A stretch of DNA of 8,182 nucleotides from Candidatus Hodarchaeota archaeon (lineage in GTDB: Archaea; Asgardarchaeota; Heimdallarchaeia; Hodarchaeales; Hodarchaeaceae), in assembly GCA_030589605.1 (NCBI GenBank), contig JAUUVJ010000169.1, forward strand, positions 1 through 8,182, written 5' to 3'. Below are positions 1 through 5,001 of this stretch, piece by piece; position 1 is the first letter of the stretch; each line of letters begins with the position of its first letter. Made by a program: the position numbers and the translations under genes. A model generated the notes under the pieces. It was not told the DNA's origin, ran no database searches, and worked only from the letters and a program-made list of their open reading frames with translations.

Positions 1-78
1 ATATTTGATAATATTCAAATGATAAAAAAAGATTATTTGAATATAGGATATCCTCACTTACTCGACTGGGTTCCATAA
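1..78 (+). CDS. Possible 3' end of an upstream gene (partial)
   Basis: The reading frame is open from the first base to a TAA at 76-78 and gives 25 residues ending in YPHLLDWVP. The composition looks protein-like, but 25 open codons are weak evidence on their own. It contains an inverted repeat at 11-20/35-44. It could be the C-terminus of a gene cut by the window edge, or chance. No family is recognised. Confidence 0.25.
   Translation: MFDNIQMIKKDYLNIGYPHLLDWVP
11..44. repeat. Inverted repeat (10-bp arms, 14-nt loop)
   Basis: ATATTCAAAT at 11-20 is the exact reverse complement of ATTTGAATAT at 35-44, around an A-rich loop. It could fold as a hairpin in RNA or bind a dimeric regulator. In DNA this AT-rich it may also be fortuitous. 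Confidence 0.35.
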
Positions 79-102
79 GGGAATGATTAAATATATCGAA
101 AT

Positions 103-186
103 TTAGCCTTGGCCTCCCGAGCAGATCATCTGTTTCAATTTACTCCTTTCTTCCTCCGTTAAAGTCACAATGTAACGTTTTTTCAT
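103..186 (-). pseudogene. IS630-family transposase, N-terminal fragment (copy A)
   Basis: From an ATG at 186 the minus strand reads MKKRYIVTLTEEERSKLKQM, then ICSGGQG and a TAA at 103-105. KRYIVTLTEEER followed by an I-x-SG motif is the standard beginning of IS630-family transposases, just ahead of their helix-turn-helix region. Shifting one frame after SG gives EAKAKFR, which resembles the usual GKAxARK continuation and suggests a frameshift. Only about 27 of the usual 330-350 residues remain, so there is no catalytic domain. Confidence 0.6.
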
Positions 187-262
187 GCTTTTATCCGTGA
201 AAGCCTCAAGTAAAGAACATTATAATATGTGGGTATTATCCCTCATATGTGATGTGACAGAG
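103..262 (-). mobile_element. IS630-family insertion sequence relic, 5' (right) end, copy A
   Basis: This is a fragment of an IS630-like element, read leftwards. It holds about 76 bp of element end (187-262) and the first codons of the transposase. The stretch 164-262 aligns without gaps to 2504-2602; by hand count 68 of 99 bases match, and 27 of 32 match at the outermost end (231-262 versus 2571-2602). The outer end reads CTCTGTCACATCACATATGA on the minus strand. Everything downstream of the transposase N-terminus (catalytic DDE domain and the other terminal repeat) is missing, so the copy is dead. The exact terminus is uncertain because no clear TA target duplication is seen here. Confidence 0.6.
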
Positions 263-282
263 AACTAGAGGTACGTTTTCTT

Positions 283-351
283 GAAATAAAAGAAAAAAAA
301 GGTAATGAAGGGAGGTTGTTATCCGTTAGCAAAATTCTTTCTGTTTTTGCT
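283..351 (-). terminator. Possible terminator of the FN3 surface-protein gene
   Basis: Downstream of the stop codon at 375 the minus strand has a hairpin with 7-bp arms (328-334 with 345-351). Further on there is a T-rich tract (T8-C-T4, complement of 287-300). Archaeal termination relies mainly on U-tracts, so the tract is the more meaningful part. This is pattern-based only. Confidence 0.35.
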
Positions 352-374
352 GCTTTATCCCTGATATGAAGATT

Positions 375-2171
375 TCACCGTTTTTCGTGTTTCTTGAACC
401 ATCGAACAGAATTCATGACTACAATTCCAATGAAAAATCCTAATAATCCAATTGAAATTGAGTCGGTGGTGGTCGTGGTTGTACTTGAGCTTTGAATAGA
501 GGTCGATGTTGTCAAAGTTGCACTCATTTCAGTTGAGTAACCACTTTCACCTTCATCATTGACTGCAGTAATGACATAATAATATGTTATACCGTTTGTT
601 ACAGTATTATCGAGGTAACTTAGTTCAGTGGTATTCGCGATATTAGTATAGGAGCCCCCGCTAGTCGTCGCACGATACACTTGATAGTGAGTAATAGCGG
701 ATCCTCCTTGAGTAATAGGGACACTCCAGTTCAATATAATCTGATTATTACTGTAGGGGGAATTAATGTTCCGAGGTACACTAGGAACATCACCAGATGT
801 AATGGCTATTTCATTTGAAACAGGACTTTCACCTTCGTTGTTCACCGCAGTGACCACATAATAGTATCTAATACCTGTACTCACCTGAGTGTCAACGTAA
901 CTCTGTTCTCCTGAAGTAACATTTGCTATATTAATACCATCGGGAAGACCAATAGTTGTATCGCGATATATCCGATATTTAGTGATTGCTGATCCCCCGT
1001 CACTAATAGGAGCAGTCCAGTTTAAAATTATATTATCGTTAGCATATAACGCTTCAAGTGTTTGTGGAGCACTTGGTGGAGCGATGGGTGTGACACTTGC
1101 TTCATTAGAAGAAGGGCTTTCACCTGCAGCATTTACCGCGGTGACATTATAATAGTAGGTAATACCGTTCGTAACCGTGTTATCAATGTAGCTTAGCCCT
1201 GTTGGATTCGCGATATTAGTATAAGTTCCACCACTGGTAGTTGCACGATACACATTATATTGAGTGATAGCGGATCCTCCGTCACTAATAGGAACAGTCC
1301 AACTTAATGATACTTGAGTGTCGCCAGATGTAGCTGTTAAACTTTGAGGAGCACTAGGAACGGTTGAGGGGATTGCACTCGCTTCATTAGAAGAAGGGCT
1401 TTCACCTGCAACATTTACCGCGGTGACATTATAATAGTAGGTGATACCGTTCGTTACCGTGTTATCAATGTAACTTAGCCCTGTTGGATTCGCGATATTA
1501 GTATAGGATCCCCCACTGGTAGTTGCAAGATACACATTATATTGAGTGATAGCGGATCCTCCGTCACTAGCAGGAATCACCCAGTTTAATGATACCTGAC
1601 TATCTCCTGGTGTAGCTGTTAAACTTTGAGGAGCACTGGGAGGATCGGGAGGTGGAAGACTATCGTGCGTTACACTATCCCAAGAATCACCAGACTTACC
1701 GCTTGCATCATTAATCACCATAGCATAAACTATCAAAGTCACTGTGCCCGAATTAGTCACAGGTGAATCCCAAGTAAAAGTCCATGATGTTGCTCCTGCA
1801 TCACTTTGTATAAGATCATTGTTCTTAACTTCAAGATGTTGGTCGGTTCCTATTCCTAAAGTTCCTACACTACCTGTAGAGATCCACACTCCACCCATAC
1901 CAGTGGAGAGAATACTATCAGTTACACTCACAGTAACAGTATACTGAGTGTCTAGTGAATATGTACCAGGCCAATTCTGAACACTTATGGTAATAACCCC
2001 TTCAGCATCAGTGTGACAAGAGGGGCCACATGCTTGATTTTTGCCTCCTGAAGATTGAATTCCGGCTTCACTTGAGCTCATTCCAAGCAAAATTAATACA
2101 AAAATAAAGCAAATACCTCCAATGAGGGAGATTTTTGTCAGACTCGGTTTATGAATCATTTGAAAAACCAT
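375..2171 (-). CDS. Secreted, membrane-anchored surface protein: choice-of-anchor-V-like domain plus four FN3 domains
   Basis: This 598-residue protein is predicted to be exported and tethered to the cell surface. Residues 13-30 form a hydrophobic signal segment. Residues about 37-175 resemble the choice-of-anchor V/Reeler-like domain: an early Cys-His motif (C48-G-P-S-C52-H53), then beta strands, then a closing SGDSW motif at 160-164. Four fibronectin type III domains follow at about 178-268, 271-362, 366-458 and 462-553, each starting PSAPQ/PSVPR and carrying SDGGSAIT- and YYYxVTAVN-like motifs. A Ser/Thr-rich stalk (554-571) leads to one membrane helix (about 572-588) and a basic tail (RWFKKHEKR). 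FN3 repeats usually mediate adhesion or act as spacers, so an adhesin or surface-layer-associated role is an inference. The CX3CH motif could bind haem or form a disulfide; neither is shown. An alternative start is M5 (2159). The gene is monocistronic and lies between two IS630 relics. Confidence 0.88.
   Translation of the reverse strand: MVFQMIHKPSLTKISLIGGICFIFVLILLGMSSSEAGIQSSGGKNQACGPSCHTDAEGVITISVQNWPGTYSLDTQYTVTVSVTDSILSTGMGGVWISTGSVGTLGIGTDQHLEVKNNDLIQSDAGATSWTFTWDSPVTNSGTVTLIVYAMVINDASGKSGDSWDSVTHDSLPPPDPPSAPQSLTATPGDSQVSLNWVIPASDGGSAITQYNVYLATTSGGSYTNIANPTGLSYIDNTVTNGITYYYNVTAVNVAGESPSSNEASAIPSTVPSAPQSLTATSGDTQVSLSWTVPISDGGSAITQYNVYRATTSGGTYTNIANPTGLSYIDNTVTNGITYYYNVTAVNAAGESPSSNEASVTPIAPPSAPQTLEALYANDNIILNWTAPISDGGSAITKYRIYRDTTIGLPDGINIANVTSGEQSYVDTQVSTGIRYYYVVTAVNNEGESPVSNEIAITSGDVPSVPRNINSPYSNNQIILNWSVPITQGGSAITHYQVYRATTSGGSYTNIANTTELSYLDNTVTNGITYYYVITAVNDEGESGYSTEMSATLTTSTSIQSSSTTTTTTDSISIGLLGFFIGIVVMNSVRWFKKHEKR
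513..1640 (-). repeat. Four tandem FN3-coding repeats (about 275 bp each)
   Basis: The repeat units are at about 1368-1640, 1086-1361, 798-1076 and 513-788. The first two (residues 178-268 and 271-362) are nearly the same, differing at about a dozen residues, and their DNA is also close to identical over long stretches such as GGATCCTCCGTCACTA. The fourth shares the TTSGGSYTNIAN and LDNTVTNGITYYY blocks; the third is the most divergent. The pattern points to recent tandem duplication or gene conversion, so copy number may vary between strains or be mis-assembled. Confidence 0.85.
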
Positions 2172-2198
2172 ACTTCTATTATTATTTACTATAAATTA

Positions 2199-2206
2199 TT
2201 TTAAAA
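2199..2206 (-). promoter_or_regulatory. Candidate TATA box for the FN3 surface-protein gene
   Basis: TTTTAAAA on the minus strand is centred about 31 nt upstream of the ATG at 2171, consistent with an almost leaderless transcript. A second candidate, TTTATAGT (2188-2195), lies about 32 nt upstream of the alternative ATG at 2159. Neither start has a Shine-Dalgarno. The surrounding DNA is very AT-rich, so this is tentative. Confidence 0.3.
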
Positions 2207-2314
2207 CATTTTAAACAGATTAAATTTCTTTTTTTACATTTTACGATTTTCGAAATATCCTTCATCAAACTAAAAATAGTCTCAAGAAACAGAAAAGTAT
2301 TCAGTGTTATCCCC

Positions 2315-2526
2315 TTAAACCATTTGGATCAGCAAATAGATAAATGAACTCGCTTCTAGCGTTTAATTAGTCTCCTTATCATTCCCAGCTGAACCGTTCG
2401 TACATAGATCCTCTTTAAATAGAATTCCAGCCATAGTAATCTTACGGGTCTTATTTTTTCTGATCGGATCATTAGCTTCAAATAACCCCTTTTTTTGGTT
2501 GGAGTCATAATATAACGTTTTTTTCC
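2315..2526 (-). pseudogene. IS630-family transposase, degenerate N-terminal fragment (copy B)
   Basis: Reading leftwards from 2523, one frame gives KKRYIMTPTKKRGYLKLMIR, matching the KRYIVTLTEEER opening of copy A. Another frame then gives KTRKITMAGILFKEDLCTNG and SAGNDKETN, a TAA, and TLEASSFIYLLIQM, which resembles the helix-turn-helix region that follows in IS630 transposases. The codon at the position of copy A's ATG is now GGA (2524-2526). Lost start, at least one frameshift, an internal stop and loss of the whole DDE domain make this a clear pseudogene. Confidence 0.6.
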
Positions 2527-2602
2527 CCCTTTTTTTATCAGTTCTTCTAGTATAGAGGGATATATTCAATAGGTATAATCCCTCATAAATGACGTGACAG
2601 AG
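2315..2602 (-). mobile_element. IS630-family insertion sequence relic, 5' (right) end, copy B
   Basis: This is a second, longer remnant of the same kind of element as at 103-262, in the same orientation. The outer end (2571-2602) reads CTCTGTCACGTCATTTATGA on the minus strand and is followed on the right by TA at 2603-2604, the dinucleotide that IS630 elements target and duplicate. Inward lies the non-coding end, then a degraded transposase start. Homology to copy A begins around 2467 and runs to 2602, with one small gap near the transposase 5' end. The catalytic portion and the opposite terminal repeat are absent. To the right, the element abuts a metallo-beta-lactamase gene that has lost its 5' half. 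Confidence 0.6.
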
Positions 2603-2609
2603 TAATAGA

Positions 2610-3005
2610 TTGGACTGTCGACATTTAAGAGGAATAACAAGATGGATCTTTCTTCCTTTTTTCAAGCGACATGAGACTAGACCAATTAGAATAAACAGTA
2701 AAGTTTCATCTAACACTAATCAAAGATATTCTGGATTTATTCATCTTCCAGGTCATACTCTAGGATCATTGGGGTTACATGTAAAAGATTCTGGAATTAT
2801 TTTTACTGAAGACGCATTTTATACAGGAAAAAATGGTCGTATGGGCTATTCTCCATCTAATTTTTCTCTTTCTCCCGATTTAGAAAGAAAATCTATTCCT
2901 AGACTTCTTGTATATGATTTTAATATTCTTGCATCAAGTCATGGGTTACCAGTTAACAAAGCAAGAAAAAGGCTTAAAACTTTCCTAGATAAGAAAAAAG
3001 TGTAA
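2610..3005 (+). pseudogene. Metallo-beta-lactamase-fold hydrolase, C-terminal half only
   Basis: This frame encodes the second half of an MBL-fold protein. It shows LPGHTLGSLGL (His49, a metal ligand in the family), IIFTEDAFYTGK (Asp68, the bridging Asp; the usual TGD is TED here), and DFNILASSHGLPV (His111, the last ligand), ending with the usual ARKRLKTFL helix. The N-terminal half with the HxHxDH zinc site is absent; the frame opens from a TTG at 2610, only eight bases after the IS630 end at 2602. About 130 residues remain, where single-domain MBL hydrolases usually have 200-250. The remnant cannot hold the normal two-metal site, so activity is unlikely. It is six bases upstream of the methyltransferase, suggesting that the intact ancestor formed an operon with it. 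The lack of further frame damage suggests recent truncation, or that this stretch is still translated. Confidence 0.65.
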
Positions 3006-3011
3006 AACAAC

Positions 3012-3689
3012 ATGGTAGATAAGGATTATTACTCAAAAAAACTTTCAGCAAACCTATTGAAACGATGTTACGATGTAGCAACCCCTAGAATTAATCAATA
3101 CCTAGAAGCCGAAGTTCAGTATGTTTTAGATCATATAGAACCTGAAGATGTAATTCTTGAACTCGGTTGTGGCTACGGAAGGTTTTTGTCTCGAATGACT
3201 GAAAAAACAAGTGTAATTTATGGAATTGATTCATCTAAAGATAGTATAGCCTTAGCAAAGGATTATTTAGCGGAACATTCAAGCATAATGTTATATCAAA
3301 TGAATGCAAATTCATTGACGTTTGAAGACAACTTTTTTGATGTTGTTATCGTAATACAAAATGGAATTTCTGCTTTTAAAATACCTCCTCATAAGTTAAT
3401 CAAAGAATGCCTTAGAGTTACGAAAAAGGGTGGGAAAATCCTACTATCTAGTTACTCTGATAAAATCTGGAACGCACGACTTGAATGGTTTATTCGTCAG
3501 TCAAATGAAGGTTTATTGGGAGAAATTGACTTTGATAAGACTAAACAGGGAGTAATTATATGCAAAGATGGATTTGAAGCAAGAACATTTACTGAGAAGG
3601 ATTTTTTCGTACTTATTTCAGAGTTAAATTTGAATGCAACTGTGAATGAGGTAGATGATTCCAGTATCTTCTGTACGATTCAAAAATAG
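3012..3689 (+). CDS. Class I SAM-dependent methyltransferase
   Basis: This 225-residue protein has a Rossmann-fold methyltransferase core. The SAM-binding motif I is VILELGCGYGR (47-57), with a likely acidic ribose ligand at Asp73 (YGIDSS). NANSLTFEDNFFDVVIV (98-114) supplies the adenine-contact region and motif IV-like strand, and LRVTKKGGKILLSS (134-147) is the post-motif loop and strand. The C-terminal 80 residues probably form the substrate-binding part. It belongs to the broad Methyltransf_11/25 type; the substrate (small molecule, lipid or protein) cannot be told. The ATG at 3012 follows the MBL remnant by six bases with no Shine-Dalgarno, so it is probably co-transcribed with it. It is complete in length and shows no damage. 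The gene converges with the hydrolase, 32 bp from its stop. Confidence 0.85.
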   Translation: MVDKDYYSKKLSANLLKRCYDVATPRINQYLEAEVQYVLDHIEPEDVILELGCGYGRFLSRMTEKTSVIYGIDSSKDSIALAKDYLAEHSSIMLYQMNANSLTFEDNFFDVVIVIQNGISAFKIPPHKLIKECLRVTKKGGKILLSSYSDKIWNARLEWFIRQSNEGLLGEIDFDKTKQGVIICKDGFEARTFTEKDFFVLISELNLNATVNEVDDSSIFCTIQK

Positions 3690-3721
3690 GCATTCTTAAT
3701 TGAATTTCAGATAAAATGGAT

Positions 3722-4522
3722 CTATTTTTCAACTACTGCTAAAAAATCTTTCACATACTCCTTAAATACTTCGGGTTGTTCGTGGGTTATACCATGATCA
3801 CCATGAAAAGTAATTACCTTGGTATTTTTTTCAGGAAGGTTATCTATCAAAACATCGAAGCTGATTGAAGGGCTAACTGAATCATTTTCAGCACATAGTA
3901 TTAAAAATGGTACTTCAGTTTGTTGTAACTGTGATAAATAGTCTGATGAGGTTTTCTTCTTTACTACAACTTCTAAATAGGCATAAACCTTTTGAATTCG
4001 TTTTATAACTCCCCAAAGTAAAGCATTAGCAGACTTCTTCTTCTCTCCAGATCTTTTTTCCTTTGCTAAAAATCGCCACGATCTCGTTTTTTTAGATAAA
4101 AAAGGTCTCGGGCAGATCAATATTACACCTTTAACAGGAAATTTGAGGGAATAGACCATAGCTAATGTTCCTCCTATGCTGTATCCACAAATTATCGGAG
4201 GATCTTGAATACCTAGCTCATCCTGGATTAGAAATCGGATATCATCAATGCTATCTTCTGTTTTATGTGTTTGGACATATTTTCCTATCCGTGTTTTCCC
4301 GATATCTGATTTACCAAAACCACGTAAATCTGGAGCGATCAATCGATTATTTGAGGAAAGCTCGATATCATTTAATTGTTTTCCCCAATGTCCCTGTGAA
4401 CTTCCGAGGTAACCGTGAATAAAGACAATAGGAGGAGAATTTGACGACTTTAACGGACCAGTATCAAAATAATATAAACGATGTCCATCACGAACGTAGT
4501 AAGGCACTGTAAAACTGTCCAT
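3722..4522 (-). CDS. Alpha/beta-fold hydrolase
   Basis: This 266-residue cytoplasmic hydrolase belongs to the AB_hydrolase_1 type. The oxyanion-hole motif is VFIHGYLGSS (33-42), followed by LIAPDLRGFGKSD (61-73). The nucleophile elbow is GYSIGG with Ser115, the acid is probably Asp214 in AENDSVSP, and the base is probably His243 in GDHGITHEQPEVF, placed four residues before the E-x-P that typically follows the catalytic His. Residues about 142-200 form a Lys-rich helical cap, which decides substrate choice in this fold; the substrate is unknown (ester, lactone, C-C bond or peptide are all possible). There is no signal peptide. The start at 4522 is an ATG with no Shine-Dalgarno and a TATA-like box about 40 nt upstream. 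The protein is complete with all triad residues, so it should be active. Confidence 0.87.
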   Translation of the reverse strand: MDSFTVPYYVRDGHRLYYFDTGPLKSSNSPPIVFIHGYLGSSQGHWGKQLNDIELSSNNRLIAPDLRGFGKSDIGKTRIGKYVQTHKTEDSIDDIRFLIQDELGIQDPPIICGYSIGGTLAMVYSLKFPVKGVILICPRPFLSKKTRSWRFLAKEKRSGEKKKSANALLWGVIKRIQKVYAYLEVVVKKKTSSDYLSQLQQTEVPFLILCAENDSVSPSISFDVLIDNLPEKNTKVITFHGDHGITHEQPEVFKEYVKDFLAVVEK

Positions 4523-4556
4523 TTCAGCTGTTTAAGAAAGACTTGTAAAAAGTAAT

Positions 4557-4570
4557 CAATTTTAAATAAA
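4557..4570 (-). promoter_or_regulatory. Candidate TATA box for the alpha/beta hydrolase
   Basis: TTTATTTAAAATTG on the minus strand, with the TTTAAAAT core centred about 40 nt before the ATG at 4522. This would give a leader of roughly 15 nt. The same TTTATTTAAAAT string occurs upstream of the Rag-like GTPase gene. Confidence 0.4.
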
Positions 4571-4648
4571 ATATCATGCAATGGAAGATACCTGAAGAGA
4601 ATATTTAAAGATTCTCACACCTTATTAAGTGAAAGACACCATTTTTTA

Positions 4649-4738
4649 CTAAACAATAACTACTGCTAGTACAGCAAAGGGTAGTATTGCAAAGAACCAG
4701 CTCGATACCAAATTTCTAATAAGTTTCTTAGCCTTCAA
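4649..4738 (-). CDS. Possible very small membrane protein (29 aa, TTG start)
   Basis: The minus strand encodes LKAKK then LIRNLVSSWFFAILPFAV and a short hydrophobic tail: a basic N-terminus followed by one membrane helix of about 18-20 residues. The frame begins at a TTG right after an in-frame TAA. An upstream ATG at 4756 in the same frame would give MAGKK, a stop, then this peptide, so the longer version could be a gene with a nonsense mutation. There is no Shine-Dalgarno and no recognised family. Short hydrophobic ORFs arise by chance in AT-rich DNA, so this is tentative. Confidence 0.25.
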   Translation of the reverse strand: MKAKKLIRNLVSSWFFAILPFAVLAVVIV

Positions 4739-4774
4739 TTATTTCTTTCCCGCCATGTAAATTGTAATAGTATA

Positions 4775-4794
4775 GCAAATTTCTTTTAATTTGC
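4775..4794. repeat. Perfect short hairpin
   Basis: GCAAATT (4775-4781) and AATTTGC (4788-4794) are exact reverse complements around a 6-nt pyrimidine-rich loop. The hairpin is in non-coding DNA between divergent genes. It could be an operator for a dimeric regulator or an RNA hairpin; no T-tract follows closely enough to call a terminator. Confidence 0.4.
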
Positions 4795-4980
4795 ATCTTA
4801 TTAAACTTTCTAAATATTGGTAAGATAAACACAAGCGATTCAAATGATCAAGTTACTTTAAGTAATTGAATGTGAAAAGAGCTTGATAATTGTTGATGCT
4901 TCTGAAGAGGAAGAAGTGTTAGGACAATGAGCATACTCAAAAACTTTTCTTTCTTTTTGCTAATGCACGATTAAATTGAA

Positions 4981-4988
4981 TATAAAAT
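4981..4988 (+). promoter_or_regulatory. Candidate TATA box upstream of the OLD-family gene
   Basis: TATAAAAT is centred about 17 nt before the TTG start at 5002. That is closer than the roughly 25-30 nt expected for a leaderless transcript, so either the less perfect TTAAATTG at 4971-4978 is used or the true spacing is unusual. This is a low-confidence call in AT-rich sequence. Confidence 0.25.
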
Positions 4989-5001
4989 GATTTGATAGAT
5001 T

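Larger units (their letters stand above)
4523..5001. other. 479-bp intergenic region between divergent hydrolase and OLD genes
   Basis: No standard gene is visible. The region holds a TATA-like element for the hydrolase (left), a possible 29-codon membrane-peptide ORF on the minus strand (4649-4738), a hairpin (4775-4794), a T-rich tract on the plus strand (about 4942-4959) and an A/T-rich promoter-like stretch just before the OLD gene. No tRNA or repeat array was seen. It is long for a divergent promoter region in a compact archaeal genome and may contain an unrecognised small RNA or small protein. Confidence 0.6.

Noticed and set aside
305..364. 19-codon plus-strand ORF ending in a hydrophobic stretch
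   Set aside because: Very short, overlaps the hairpin and likely terminator of the FN3 gene, and has no promoter or ribosome-binding site.
1744..1947. 67-codon plus-strand ORF
   Set aside because: Antisense shadow of the well-supported FN3 surface-protein gene, with no recognisable motif.
103..2602. An active composite transposon carrying the FN3 gene
   Set aside because: Both IS copies are 5'-end fragments with no DDE domain, frameshifts and no second terminal repeat, and IS630 elements rarely form composites. Only the relic arrangement is claimed.
2363..2716. 117-codon minus-strand ORF starting inside the MBL remnant
   Set aside because: It runs antisense to the MBL C-terminal half and then through the IS end and the shifted transposase fragment. 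Only its last 30 or so residues resemble anything (IS630), so it is a chance frame across a junction.
4165..4422. 85-codon plus-strand ORF
   Set aside because: Antisense shadow of the alpha/beta hydrolase, covering its nucleophile and oxyanion motifs; composition is not protein-like.
4862..4930. Plus-strand open stretch containing SLIIVDASEEEEVLGQ
   Set aside because: The string looks protein-like, but the frame has only 22 codons between stops and no usual start codon, so it is not a supportable gene.
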